Origin: Xiphydria camelus
Lineage: Eukaryota; Arthropoda; Insecta; Hymenoptera; Xiphydriidae
Direction: 5' to 3'
DNA: 64,000 nucleotides
NCBI GenBank assembly: GCA_963678675.1
Contig: OY783193.1
Location: forward strand, 18,983,940-19,047,939
The number at the start of each line of letters is the position of its first letter. Positions within the stretch are counted from its first letter, which is position 1. Both the position numbers and the translations under genes were made by a program. Under the pieces are notes generated by a model. The model saw nothing but the letters and a program-made list of their open reading frames with translations, did no database searches and was not told the DNA's origin. Shown here one piece after another: positions 39,340 to 50,812 of the stretch.

Positions 39340-40950
39340 GTTTTTAATTTCAATAAAATACCCTTTGATTTGAAGAACGCCCCGGCTTCGTTTCAACGGA
39401 CGATGGATATGGTACTATCGGGTCTTCAGGGTATCAAGCTGGTTGTGTATATGGATGATCTCTCTTTCTCGAAGAACATTCTCAAAAGTTTAAGTCCTCC
39501 TTGCACGGTTGTGAGACGCTGGTTTAACACTCCAAACTAAAAAAATGTCATTTTATACGGCATGACCTAATTTATCTTGGACACGAAATCATCGATAAAG
39601 GTGTGAAACCCGATTCTAGCAAACTTAAGGTCATTCAAAATTTTTCGGTTCCCAGAACGAAGAAATATTAAACAGTTCTTTAGTCTCGTTAAGTATTATA
39701 GATGCTTCATCAAGAATATGGCGAAAATAGCCAAGTCTCTTACTAGATTATTAAAGAGGGGAATTCCTTTATCTGGACCTAGTCTGCTCAGGATGCCTTC
39801 GAAGTCCTTTGTAAAACGCTGTGTTCCAAGCCGCTTCTTCAATTTCTTAAATTCTCCGAACCTATCGTTGGGACAACCAATTCTTCTAAGTATGCATTCT
39901 GCACAGTCCTGAGTCGGGATACCCCATCGGCATATTGAAGGATTCTGAAATCAATTACAATACAACCAAAAAGGAACTTTTGGCGATTCTTTTCACTATT
40001 AAACATTTTCGACTATATCTGTGGGGTTATCAATTTACCCTTGTTACTGATCATCGCCCCTTGGTCTGATTGCATAATGCAAAAGACCCCATCTCGACGT
40101 TAGTTAGTTGACGAATTCATCTTAATGAGTACGATTATAATATCGTATACGAACCTGGAAAAATGAATTCCACTGCTGATATCCAGTAAACTGACCAATC
40201 CTGATGCTTCCGATTTACCTGAACATTTCACCTTTCTGACGGGAAATGTAAATGAAGATACCGCTTATCCCGGAAACTCTGAAGAGGTGTTCGACTACGT
40301 AGACGAATAACCGCTTCCTTGTTTCAATGAGGATCTGGTATCGGATGCAGACAGAAATTTCTATCAAAAGGGAGCTTGGTACTCGACGAAGAAGAGGTCA
40401 ATTATTTTCAAATAAGTAAAGTAGAATCTGACACGATTGACTCAGACTGTGATAGTGAGTATTTTACTGCTGATGAGGACGACTCACCAATGGACTTAGG
40501 GTTAGGGTGCTCCTCCTGGTCCGTCAACCTGTTGGCTAACGATGGTTACTCCGGTCCATCGCTTCAGGTCCCGGTCAGGGGAGTGAAGAGTGGCACACCA
40601 GCTAAGCAAATCTCACTGGACATACGGTCTGACAGTTCCTATGTGCGAACTCCGGTTCAGATGGGTGCTTCAGCTGCCACCGACGAGGGAATAGAATGTG
40701 GCACATCAGAGGGGCATCCTCCGGCTATGACTTCTTTACGTAAGAAAGCTCTAGCCCTGTTGGGTGCTGCCGCCAACGAGGGAAATAGCTTAGGACTGAC
40801 CTCTATAAAACGTAGTCAGATTGATTCCAATATCTTCACCACAAACAAAGTAAATTCAGACAAATCGTCAGACATCCCAAAACCTTTCCCTATTATTTTC
40901 CACTTCAACGGACCAACTATATTGCTTGAGGAAAAATTCTTGAAAGATTG
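39340..40950 (+). pseudogene. RT/RNase H remnant of gypsy copy 2
   Basis: From the LKNAPASFQR-equivalent region through an altered active site (YMDDL retained, then frameshift) and RNase H, with several stops. The last part (40376-40951), the acidic/Ser-rich tail after RNase H, is open and nearly identical to copy 1. The first half of RT is deleted. Confidence 0.8.
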
Positions 40951-42060
40951 AAAAGGATTCGCACTGAGCTGTGTGACGATTTGATATTTCACTTAATTCT
41001 TCATGACATCTCTCAAACAGACACCTTTCTAAATTATCTTCGAATGTCCTGTAAATCTTTGAGATTATTAATGGACCACCAAGGTGTAAAAAGTTTCAGC
41101 ATCGCTGTAAACAACTCTGAATTCGATTTATTTCAATGGGTTGAAGTAGGAAATCTTCTGAGAAATATCTCCAACTATTCTAAGTATTTCATAACAATCT
41201 TCTCCCGTGATATTCGAAAAGGGAAGTCGTTATCTTCTAACTAAACGAAAAAGGAAATCGTTATCTTCTTATTAAAAGGGAAATCATTATTTTCTAATTA
41301 TCCAGGATAACCTCAAAATATTCTGACGTTATCTCTCTTTCTATATTAATTCAGTTACAGTTTACTCACGTACTAGTCGAGCAATTTATCATTCGTTTTG
41401 ATTGCCCTCGTGGTATTATATCAATTTGGGAAGTATCTTCTTCACTGGTAAATTCTCAAAAACGTTGCAAACATTTTTAAACTTCAAAAACTCACTTTCA
41501 CTACATTTTTCACCACAAATCACTTGGATCCTTGGAGCATATACCATCGTGTCTTCATAGATTATTTGAAACACTTCTGTAACAAAAGTGATTGGGACGA
41601 ATGGATCCGCTTTGGAATTTTCTCATATAAAATTTCAGTTTACGAATCCACTGGCTTTACTTCTCATCAGTTGATTTTTGGTGTGGAGGCTGTTATTTCT
41701 TCTGAATTTGCTAGAGAGCAAGTGTCCCTACTTTCGTCTAATATCTGGATGATCTTTTCGTTAGGATCTTCATGACTCAGGCTACCGCTGTGAAAAATTT
41801 AGAAAAGCCTAAGGGAAAAAGTAAAATATACTACGATAAAAATGAACTCCACGAAGGAGATCACGTATACCTTTAAAAAAAAGAGAACCGAAAATGTCAA
41901 AATTTGAATATAGTCTGGACCGTTCGAGATTGTATGGATGCATGGTAAATTGAATGCAGAGCTTGCGTTGAATAGTGTTAAGAGAAAAATAGTCCATACA
42001 AATAAGCTAAGGTTAGCTTTCATTAGATCAAATAATATCAATGAAGACCAACAAATCAAC
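40948..42060 (+). pseudogene. Post-RNase H frame and integrase remnant of gypsy copy 2
   Basis: 40948-41244 is an open frame of unknown function (LRMSCKSLRLLMDHQGVKSF). It is followed by broken integrase core sequence and 41524-41775, which keeps the integrase C-terminal catalytic edge (DYLKHFCNKSDWDEWI, FTSHQLIFG). Confidence 0.65.
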
Positions 42061-42441
42061 GTAGAATAATGACTATTGTAATTTCCTTGAAGATTGCACT
42101 AAATAGCACTAAGGAGAATTGTTCATGCGAATAAGTTAAAATTAGCCCTCACCAGATTAGATAACATCGGTGAAAATACACGGATTAACCAATGACCTTT
42201 ATATTTTTGAAATTATATTAAGATTTGACACTACATTAAGATTTGACATTATATTCCAGTTTTGAACTTATACTAAGGTTTGAAATTACATTAAAATTTG
42301 GAATTATATTAAGATCTGACACATTATATTAAGGTTTGACGTTATATTAAGATTTGACGTTATATTAAGGCCTTAAAATTATTCACGGGAATAATTTTAA
42401 GAAAAATGTTTTGTAAAACATTTTTTTCATAAGGGGGAAGG

Positions 42442-43375
42442 TGTCGCGTCTGCATCCAGACTTGACCTAAAATCCCCATAACTTTTGGAAGTTACTAGAT
42501 TTTTGGCGGCGCATTCAAACTCTTTGTATTAACCTCTAATTATTGTCATTTTATTAAGCAAGTAAGGTATAGATGGATTGTAATAGAGAGAAAGAACGAG
42601 AACGTCGAAGACTGCGTGATAAGTTAAATAGGTCGCAGGCCACCGTGGTTTCTATTCGCGAGATTATAAACACCTTTATTGCGTGATGGACAGGGGATCT
42701 GAGTCGCGGGCCGCTGCGAGCTCCGTTTGTAAATATGGTATCCCCTTTCGCGGACCGATAGGTCGTAGTTCATTTACCTAGCAAGAACAGTTCTACTTTC
42801 TTTGAGTCACGTAGGCGTGCGCGCATAAGATTTGTTATCGATACGCGTTTCGGATTGCGGGAGTTCGTGCGCGGTAGACCCACGGTTAATGAGGGCATGT
42901 TTTCTTTCGAGTACGTGGAATTGTGCGCGCCAGAGTCAGGGTCGATGCGTACTTTCTTCACACGTGGACGCGTGGGGCGTGGATTAGATCATTGTGCGTA
43001 GACGAAGAAAGTGGGAGTAGAGTCCTTGACTACGACTAGCGCCGAGTATCAGATTGGTTCCCCACATTAGCGCTGAGTATTTCATTGGTTCCCCGTTGTT
43101 ACCGAGAGGCGGGGACTTTTGATTTAAAAGGATGCACTTTGCCGCTCGAGGTGCACTCAGATACCGATTTATAACGACAAATTATATTCCAACTATGTGT
43201 TAAAATATAATTCATTGGTGATCACCTAATTCTTGGATTAAGAGTGTTCATTTCTCCACCTGCAATAAAACTTCATCTCCCGATCCCGCTCTTTCCGAGC
43301 AGAGTGGTTCAGCACTCCACGGGCACGGACCTGCCCCCTACAAACGGACCAAGAAGACCAGCCCGGCACGCAACA
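42442..43375 (+). repeat. 3' LTR of gypsy copy 2
   Basis: 934 bp; differs from its 5' LTR by a few substitutions and a 2-bp deletion. Confidence 0.88.
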
Positions 43376-43451
43376 GCCAATATCCGCCATGTTTCCGCAG
43401 CGCCGCGTGCGCCGCCATCGGTAAATAGCGGTCCCATATCCTAATGTGATG

Positions 43452-44387
43452 TGTTGCGTGCCGGGCTGGTCTTCTTGGTCCGTTTGTAGGGGGCAGGTCC
43501 GTGCCCGTGGAGTGCTGAACCACTCTGCTCGGAAAGAGCGGGATCGGGAGATGAAGAGTTTTATTGCAGGTGGAGAAAGGAAAACTCTTAATCCAAGAAT
43601 TAGGTGATCACCAATGAATTATATTTTAACACATAGTTGGAATATAATTTGTCGTTATAAATCGGTATCTGAGTGCACCTCGAGCGGCAAAGTGCATCCT
43701 TTTAAATCAAAAGTCCCCGCCTCTCGGTAACAACGGGGAACCAATCAAATACTCAGCGCTAATGTGGGGAACCAATCTGATACTCGACGCTAGTCGTAGT
43801 CAAGGACTCTACTCCCACTTTCTTCGTCTACGCACAATGATCTAATCCACGCCCCACGCGTCCACGTGTGAAGAAAGTACGCATCGACCCTGACTCTGGC
43901 GCGCACAATTCCACGCACTCGAAAGAAAACATGCCCTCATTAACCGTGGGTCTACCGCGCACGAACTCCCGCAATCCGAAGCGCGTATCGATGACAAATC
44001 TTATGCGCGCACGCCTACGTGACTCAAAGAAAGGAGAACTGTTCTTGCTAGGTAAATGAACTACGACCTATCGGTCCGCGAAAGGTGATACCATATTTAC
44101 AAACGGAGCTCGCAGCGGCCCGCGACTCAGATCCCCTGTCCATCACGCAATAAAGGTGTTTATAATCTCGCAAATAGAAACCACGGTGGCCTGCGACCTA
44201 TTTAACTTATCACGCAGTCTTCGACGTTCTCGTTCTTTCTCTCTATTACAGTCCATCTATACCTTACTTGCTTAATAAAATGACAATAATTAGAGGTTAA
44301 TACAAAGAGTTTGAATGCGCCGCCAAAAATCTAGTAACTTCCAAAAGTTATAGGGATTTTAGGTCAAGTCTGGATGCAGACGCGACA
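43452..44387 (-). repeat. 3' LTR of gypsy copy 1
   Basis: TGTTGCGTGCCGGG...GCAGACGCGACA on the + strand; nearly identical to 50813-51748. Confidence 0.9.
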
Positions 44388-44739
44388 CCTTCCCCCTCAT
44401 GAAAAAAATGTTTTACAAATCATTTTTCTTAAAATTATTCCCGTGAATAATTTTAAGGCCTTAATATAACATCAAATCTTAATATAATGTGTCAGATCTT
44501 AATATAATTCCAAATTTTAATGTAATTTCAAACCTTAGTATAATTTCAAAACTGGAATATAATGTCAAATCTTAATGTAGTGTCAAATCTTATATAATTT
44601 CAAAAATATAAAGGTCATTGGTTAATCCGTGTATTTTCACCGATGTTATCTAATCTGATGAGGGCTAATTTTAACTTATTCGCATGAACAATTTTCTCTT
44701 AATGCTATTTAGTAAAATCTTCAAGAAAATTACAATAGT

Positions 44740-45535
44740 CATTATTCTACGTTGATTTGTTGGTCTTCATTGATATTATTTGATCTAATGAAAGCTAACC
44801 TTAGCTTATTTGTATGGACTATTTTTCTCTTAACATTATTCAACGCAAGCTCTGCATTCAATTTACCATGCATCCGTACAATCTCGAACGGTCCAGACTA
44901 TATTCAAATTTTGACATTTTCGGTTCTCTTTTTTTAAAGGTATACGTGATCTCCTTCGTGGAGTTCATTTTTATCGTAGTATATTTTACTTTTTCCCTTA
45001 GGCTTTTCTAAATTTTTCACAGCGGTAGCCTGAGTCATGAAGATCCTAACGAAAAGATCATCCAGATATTAGACGAAAGTAGGGACACTTGCTCTCTAGC
45101 AAATTCAGAAGAAATAACAGCCTCCACACCGAAAATCAACTGATGAGAAGTAAAGCCAGTGGCTTCGTAAACCGAAATTTTATATGAGAAAATTCCAAAG
45201 CGGATCCATTCGTCCCAATCACTTTTGTTACAGAAGTGTTTCAAATAATCTATGAAGACACGATGGTATACGCTCCAAGGATCCAAGTGATTTGTGGTGA
45301 AAAATGTAGTGAAAGTGAGTTTTTGAAGTTTAAAAATGTTTGCAACGTTTTTGAGAATTTACCAGTGAAGAAGATACTTCCCAAATTGATATAATACCAC
45401 GAGGGTAATCAAAACGAATGATAAATTGCTCGACTAGTACGTGAGTAAACTGTAACTGAATTAATATAGAAAGAGAGATAACGTCAGAATATTTTGAGGT
45501 TATCCTGGATAATTAGAAGATAATGATTTCCCTTT
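44740..45535 (-). pseudogene. Degenerate integrase of gypsy copy 1
   Basis: 45035-45286 encodes the integrase C-terminal part of the core (YHRVFIDYLKHF, DWDEWI, TGFTSHQLIFG). Upstream, recognisable core fragments fall in different frames with stops, and the zinc-binding HHCC module and full DDE triad are not found. The C-terminal chromatin-side tail (44752-45011) is also frameshifted. The same damage is in copy 2. Confidence 0.7.
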
Positions 45536-45861
45536 TAATAAGAAGATAACGATTTCCTTTTTCGTTTAGTAGAAGATAACGACTTCCCTTTTCGAATATC
45601 ACGGGAGAAGATTGTTATGAAATACTTAGAATAGTTGGAGATATTTCTCAGAAGATTTCCTACTTCAACCCATTGAAATAAATCGAATTCGGAGTTGTTT
45701 ACAGCGATGCTGAAACTTTTTACACCTTGGTGGTCCATTAATAATCTCAAAGATTTACAGGACATTCGAAGATAATTTAGAAAGGTGTCTGTTTGAGAGA
45801 TGTCATGAAGAATTAAGTGAAATATCAAATCGTCACACAGCTCAGTGCGAATCCTTTTCAA
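45535..45861 (-). CDS. Unassigned frame after the pol ORF (copy 1)
   Basis: About 108 residues following the pol stop with a 4-nt overlap but beginning at TTG, not ATG. Contains LRMSCKSLRLLMDHQGVK and is nearly identical in copy 2. It sits where the integrase N-terminus should be but shows no HHCC motif. Confidence 0.35.
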   Translation of the reverse strand: MKRIRTELCDDLIFHLILHDISQTDTFLNYLRMSCKSLRLLMDHQGVKSFSIAVNNSEFDLFQWVEVGNLLRNISNYSKYFITIFSRDIRKGKSLSSTKRKRKSLSSY

Positions 45862-48230
45862 TCTTTCAAGAATTTTCCCTCCAGCAATATAGTTGGTCCG
45901 TTGAAGTGGAAAATAATAGGGAAAGGTTTTGGGATGTCTGACGATTTGTCTGAATTTACTTTGTTTGTGGTGAAGATATTGGAATCAATCTGACTACGTT
46001 TTATAGAGGTCAGTCCTAAGCTATTTCCCTCGTTGGCGGCAGCACCCAACAGGGCTAGAGGTTTCTTACGTAAAGAAGTCATAGCCGGAGGGTGCCCCTC
46101 TGATGTGCCACATTCTATTCCCTCGTCGGTGGCAGCTGAAGCACCCATCTGAACCGGAGTTCGCACATAGGAACTGTCAGACCGTATGTCCAGTGAGATT
46201 TGCTTAGCTGGTGTGCCACTCTTCACTCCCCTGACCGGGACCTGAAGCGATGGACCGGAGTAACCATCGTTAGCCAACAGGTTGACGGACCAGGAGGAGC
46301 ACCCTAACCCTAAGTCTATTGGTGAGTCGTCCTCATCAGCAGTAAAATACTCACTATCACAGTCTGAGTCAGTCGTGTCAGATTCTACTTTACTTTTTTG
46401 AAAATAATTGACCTCTTCTTCGTCGAGTACCAAGCTCCCGCGCGCCAGGAACGAGGCACCTATTAATTCTTCATTTTGATAGAAATTTCTGTCTGCATCC
46501 GATACTAGATCCTCATTGAAACAAGGAAGCGGTAATTCGTCTGCGCAGTCGAATACCTCTTCAAAATTCCTGGGATATGCGGCATCTTCTTTTATATTTT
46601 CCGTCAAGAAGGTGAAAGGCTCAGATGTATGGTAATCCTCAAGGTCGACAGGATTACGGGATAGAGCGTCAGCATTTGAATTGATTCTCCCAGGTTTGTA
46701 TATTATATTATAATCATATTCGTTGAGACGAATTCGCCAACGCATTAATTTCGAGGTAGGGTCTTTTGCACTATGCAACCAGACCAAGGGACGATGATCG
46801 GTAACGAGAGTAAATTGATGATCATATAAATATGGTCGGAAATGCTCAATTGCAAAAATAATCGCCAAAAGTTCCTTTTCAGTTGTGCAATAATTTATTT
46901 CTGAATCACTCAATGTCCTAGATGCATACGCAATCGGAAGGTCTTTCCCGATGGTACCCTGACTTAGAACTGCACCGAGGGCATAATTCGAAGCATCGGT
47001 CGTCACAACGAAAGGTTCAGAGAATTTGGGAAATTGGAGAAGCGGCTCAGAACACAGGATTTTACGAAGAGTTTCGAAAGCATCCTGAGCGGATGAGTTC
47101 CAAAAGAAGGGATTCTCCTTTTTGAGTAAGCGAGTAAGAGGCTTGGCTATTTTCGCCATATCCTTGATGAAGCGTCTATAGTACCCTACGAGACCAAGGA
47201 ACTGTTTAACATTTTTCTTTGTTTTAGGGACCGGAAAACTCTGAACGGCCTTAACTTTGTTAGGATCAGGTTTTACACCTTTATCGGTGATCTTATGACC
47301 AAGGTAAATCAGTTCACGACGTAGAAAATAATATTTTTCAGTTTGGAGCGTTAAACCAGCGTCTCGCAATCGTGCAAGGAGGGTTTTCAACTTTTGGGCA
47401 TGCTCTTCAAGATAGCTGGCGTATATGACGATGTCATCCATATATACAAACAGTTCGATATCCTGAAGACCCGATAATACCATATCCATCATCCGTTGAA
47501 ATGAAGCCGGGGCATTTTTCAAACCGAATGGCATTTTATTGAATTCGAAGAATCCAAAGGGAGTAGAAAAAGCAGTTTTACGCTTAGATGTTGGATCCAT
47601 CGGGATCTGATGAAAACCTGAGGCAAGGTCGAGGGTGGAAAAATATTTTGCGCCCCCAAGTTGATCTAGAATATCTGTGATATTAGGAAGAGGATATGCG
47701 TCACTAATTGTTTTTTCGTTCAAGGCCCTGTAATCTATCACCATACGCCAGCGAGGTTTTCCCGAAGAGTCAGCCTTCTTCGGTACAATCCATACGGGGG
47801 AATTATAGGGAGACATTGACGGAGTGATAAGATCATTTTCGAGGAGTGAATCTACCTGTTTCCGAATCTCCTTTCTATGCATTGGAGGAAAACGATACTG
47901 CTTCGTGTTTACTGGTCGTTCATCAGTGGTAAGTATCGTATGCTTAGCAAAGGTTGTTGAGCCTAATTTGTCACCGGGCAAGTAAAATTGGTATGGGAAT
48001 TGAGTAATTATTTCCAAGATACTAGTTTTTTCTGACTCATTAAGATCAGATAAATTTAGAATTTTAATTAATTTTGAAATACGAGTCGCGACCTCTTTTG
48101 GATTGATTTTAAATGAATCGTTAACTCTATTTGTTTTGTCCGGGAACGACGACACAGCATCAAATTCCTCCAACGTCACAGGAGACATGTGAAGAGTTAT
48201 GTGACTGGTGGTAGAATTAATAGCAAACAC
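45858..48230 (-). CDS. Ty3/gypsy reverse transcriptase-RNase H (copy 1)
   Basis: 790 residues. RT from about residue 110, with WIVPKK, FSTLDLASGFHQI and catalytic YMDD (263-266). RNase H from about 400 with TTDASNYALGAVL, CTTEKELLAI and TDHRPLVWLHS, ending DALSRNP. The C-terminal ~190 residues are acidic and Ser/Thr-rich with no integrase. RT and RNase H look intact. The start lies after the protease frame; the first codons are not proven. Confidence 0.88.
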   Translation of the reverse strand: MFAINSTTSHITLHMSPVTLEEFDAVSSFPDKTNRVNDSFKINPKEVATRISKLIKILNLSDLNESEKTSILEIITQFPYQFYLPGDKLGSTTFAKHTILTTDERPVNTKQYRFPPMHRKEIRKQVDSLLENDLITPSMSPYNSPVWIVPKKADSSGKPRWRMVIDYRALNEKTISDAYPLPNITDILDQLGGAKYFSTLDLASGFHQIPMDPTSKRKTAFSTPFGFFEFNKMPFGLKNAPASFQRMMDMVLSGLQDIELFVYMDDIVIYASYLEEHAQKLKTLLARLRDAGLTLQTEKYYFLRRELIYLGHKITDKGVKPDPNKVKAVQSFPVPKTKKNVKQFLGLVGYYRRFIKDMAKIAKPLTRLLKKENPFFWNSSAQDAFETLRKILCSEPLLQFPKFSEPFVVTTDASNYALGAVLSQGTIGKDLPIAYASRTLSDSEINYCTTEKELLAIIFAIEHFRPYLYDHQFTLVTDHRPLVWLHSAKDPTSKLMRWRIRLNEYDYNIIYKPGRINSNADALSRNPVDLEDYHTSEPFTFLTENIKEDAAYPRNFEEVFDCADELPLPCFNEDLVSDADRNFYQNEELIGASFLARGSLVLDEEEVNYFQKSKVESDTTDSDCDSEYFTADEDDSPIDLGLGCSSWSVNLLANDGYSGPSLQVPVRGVKSGTPAKQISLDIRSDSSYVRTPVQMGASAATDEGIECGTSEGHPPAMTSLRKKPLALLGAAANEGNSLGLTSIKRSQIDSNIFTTNKVNSDKSSDIPKPFPIIFHFNGPTILLEGKFLKD

Positions 48231-48297
48231 CCTAGCAATTCCTTCACTCTGTTTAGTCAGTACCTCACCCAGAAAAACACCAGGTCCCGCGTTAATC

Positions 48298-48720
48298 CTA
48301 GGAATATACCCATTTTCCCTCTCGGTATTTTTTATAGGAAGGTTTATTAATTTTTTTTTTTGTCCGAGGAGGCAATTCGATTGTTAATGGACAAGCTAAA
48401 GAATGCGGGTTCTCACCGAGCTCCAACACAGTTCTGAATCTATCCCTGAAAGAAACCGTGGCCCGCAGCGAGGAGAGGAAATTCGTTCCCAAAATTCCAT
48501 CCATCGGGAAAACGGATACATCGTCGACAATTTGAAACTTAATATCAACGTTTTCGATAGGAATGACTACCTCTCCGAGAGTGCGCAGTGTACCGGTACC
48601 AATTCCCGTAATGTGGTATTCAACGTTTTGATTAATTCCAACATCCCCTTCTAGTACTTTTCTTTTAATTAAATTCAACTGAGATCCTGTGTCGATGAGA
48701 AATTTAGAATTGTCCTTTAT
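48298..48720 (-). CDS. Retroviral-type aspartic protease region (copy 1)
   Basis: The active-site motif IDTGSQ is encoded at about 48680-48697, upstream of the annotated 48678 start. The second conserved block MDGILGTNFL lies at about 48520. It lies between gag and RT and is frame-shifted relative to both, with a T-run near 48350. Confidence 0.7.
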   Translation of the reverse strand: MKDNSKFLIDTGSQLNLIKRKVLEGDVGINQNVEYHITGIGTGTLRTLGEVVIPIENVDIKFQIVDDVSVFPMDGILGTNFLSSLRATVSFRDRFRTVLELGENPHSLACPLTIELPPRTKKKINKPSYKKYREGKWVYS

Positions 48721-48789
48721 AAATTTAATCTTTTCCAGCGGAATTATGGGGAGATTACTGAGGGCTTTGCTCTCGATGCCGCAACAGAC

Positions 48790-49060
48790 TCTGCGGACTC
48801 GGTTCGCGCAATCATTACCGCGCCCCGCGAAGTTTGCGCCTGCGGGGCGCTCCTCGCGTTTAAATGACTCTTATCCACAATATTTCCGCGTTTTTCCCCC
48901 GATTGCTGAATATTCTGCTGATTTTGAAATAGTTATTTTCGTTATTAGGGCGTGAAGCGCTGTTTCTAACGAGAGTGAAGTTTGCCGCACGAGCGAAGCG
49001 AGTACGGCAATCACACTCGTTAGAACGGCGCGAAACAACCGAATAACGAATTCTATTTTT
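48790..49060. mobile_element. Small hairpin insertion between gag and protease
   Basis: Inverted arms share TTCGTTATT, TCTAACGAG and a GCACGAGCGAAGCGAG segment. GC-rich compared with flanks and absent from the gag/protease frame pattern. A likely MITE. Confidence 0.45.
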
Positions 49061-49160
49061 TGTCACTAAGTGTCAAACACGAGATTGACGATTTCACGCA
49101 CTGCGCAGGTTATTTCACGCACCGCGCAACTTTTCACGAATTGGTGTGTGAAAGATGATT

Positions 49161-50297
49161 TCACATGCGTCGAGGACGCCCATGAAACCGAGTATTTGAC
49201 ACTGAGTGACAAAAATTATCTTTCCTATTTGTATGGTAATTTTTGTCGAAATTATGAAATTTACGATCGGATTGATATGGTTTACGCGATCGTCTAAAAT
49301 CACAGTTAAATTCACGGTCACGCGAAAAATTGTAACGGCGCTCACGTCCGCGTTGAAAGTTGAATTTACATCCACGATCACGATCTCGCCCAAAAAGGTT
49401 AGACTCATCCCGTCGCGAACATCGATTGGTGTCGGAATTAAGCAAATGATTTGTGTGAAAAGCTTTGCTTTGGTTTTGATTTGATTTCGGTGCCCCATAA
49501 AGATCATGCGAACGTTCTATCTTTTCTTGTTCCACTCTCACGGTAAGATCAATAGCATCTTCTAAAGATGACGGTTTTTCCTTTGATATTAATGTGCTCA
49601 TTAACGGGTCGCGCAGTCCACGCGCAAAGCAGGTAACAGCCGCGTTATTTAATAACATTCTAACCCCAACAGCTTGCGACTCATCATACTTTTCTTTGAC
49701 TGCTTCTAATCCGCGCGCCAGGACCTCGAGAATTCGCGCCCCGAAATATTCAACATTTTCGGTTTCATTTTGGGAAAGTCTACGAAGCTCGTCATGCACC
49801 AAATTGACATCGAAAAAACGAGAAAATGCAGTTTTCAACAAGGTGATTAAATCATTTAAATCATCGGGTGAGCGACGATTAGCTAAAAGTTGGTCAGCGT
49901 GTCCCTTGATTTTGCTGCATATTATTGCTAGTAGATTTTTCCGATCTGACGGTTTCACGCGAGCATCTGCGATTTTGCACTGTTTAATGAATTTAGTTAA
50001 TTCCAGGGGTTTCCCATCAAAGGAAGGGACAAGCTCACCGGCTAATTTCAGAGTCAAATAGGATGTGTCAGTTATTGTTTCGATCTCGGTGACGCCAATC
50101 GATGATGTTTCGCTCGGCAAATGCGAGACTATCGGAGAATTATTTTCGGTTAAACTAATTTGTGAAGAAACAGATTGTTGGAGCTCAGAGGCACCCTCAT
50201 TCATAGTCAGGAATGGACCACTCATTCGAGATGTCGGACGCAACATGTTTGCAGTATTGTTCGACTTACGTTTTTTCCCATTACTATAAGACAGCAT
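49161..50297 (-). CDS. Ty3/gypsy gag (copy 1)
   Basis: 378 residues. Capsid-like region (ELTKFIKQCKIADA, FFDVNLVHDELRRLSQ, YFGARILEVLARGLEA), then an Arg/Asp/Asn-rich tail (FGRDRDRG, FSRDREFNCDF) in place of clear CCHC zinc knuckles. It packages genomic RNA. Copy 2 holds the shortened version. Confidence 0.82.
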   Translation of the reverse strand: MLSYSNGKKRKSNNTANMLRPTSRMSGPFLTMNEGASELQQSVSSQISLTENNSPIVSHLPSETSSIGVTEIETITDTSYLTLKLAGELVPSFDGKPLELTKFIKQCKIADARVKPSDRKNLLAIICSKIKGHADQLLANRRSPDDLNDLITLLKTAFSRFFDVNLVHDELRRLSQNETENVEYFGARILEVLARGLEAVKEKYDESQAVGVRMLLNNAAVTCFARGLRDPLMSTLISKEKPSSLEDAIDLTVRVEQEKIERSHDLYGAPKSNQNQSKAFHTNHLLNSDTNRCSRRDESNLFGRDRDRGCKFNFQRGRERRYNFSRDREFNCDFRRSRKPYQSDRKFHNFDKNYHTNRKDNFCHSVSNTRFHGRPRRM

Positions 50298-50299
50298 AA

Positions 50300-50584
50300 T
50301 TATCTTTGTTGTGTTCCCGGATCACGGCATTGTTCACGACTCCCTGAGAATCCTCGGGTTGCCACCTCGTTGCGGATCTCCGTGTTGCCGTCTCGTCGTT
50401 GATTCTCCGGGTTGCCGTCTCGTCGTTGATTCTCCAGGTTGCCATCTCGTCGTTGATTCTCCGGGTTGCCGTCTCGTCGTTGATTCTCCGGGTTGCCTCT
50501 CGTCGCTGGGTCTCCGGGATGCCGTCTCGAATTTTTCTCTCGGTGAACGGATTTTTCAGTTTCAGTGTTTTTTTTAACTTTCAC
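50300..50584 (-). CDS. Leader ORF with 9-residue repeats (copy 1)
   Basis: 94 residues with about five 27-bp RRDGNPENQ-type units and one PGDPATR unit, ending just before gag. Shorter than in copy 2 by whole 27-bp units, so the frame is kept. Confidence 0.45.
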   Translation of the reverse strand: MKVKKNTETEKSVHREKNSRRHPGDPATRGNPENQRRDGNPENQRRDGNLENQRRDGNPENQRRDGNTEIRNEVATRGFSGSREQCRDPGTQQR

Positions 50585-50812
50585 GCGTGTGGTCTCCGTG
50601 GAAGTTTGCTTGTGTGGTCACTTGAGCCACCCCCTCTGGCATTCGCCCGCAGTTCCCGGGAAAAACCACACACAAATAACCCGGGAAAGAGGGGTGCGTC
50701 CTTCACTTAGTTTTCCCGCACTTTCCAGTCGGCACTTTTTTTTAGTTCTCTTTTTAAAATTTTAATCGTCCCTTTTTAAAAATTTTAACATCCCACCGCT
50801 GTCACCAAAATT

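Larger units (their letters stand above)
36678..43375 (+). mobile_element. Ty3/gypsy LTR retrotransposon, copy 2, coding region wrecked
   Basis: LTRs at 36678-37613 and 42442-43375 differ at only a handful of positions, flanked by GCCA on both sides (36674-36677, 43376-43379). Inside, gag is shortened with stops, RT is mostly deleted or frameshifted, and integrase is broken. Yet it transposed recently. It lies 76 bp from copy 1, in opposite orientation. Confidence 0.88.

Noticed and set aside
41799..42059. Membrane-protein or envelope-like ORF opposite the gypsy integrase tail
   Set aside because: The hydrophobic frame is antisense to the degenerate integrase C-terminus and appears symmetrically in both copies only because the element is duplicated.
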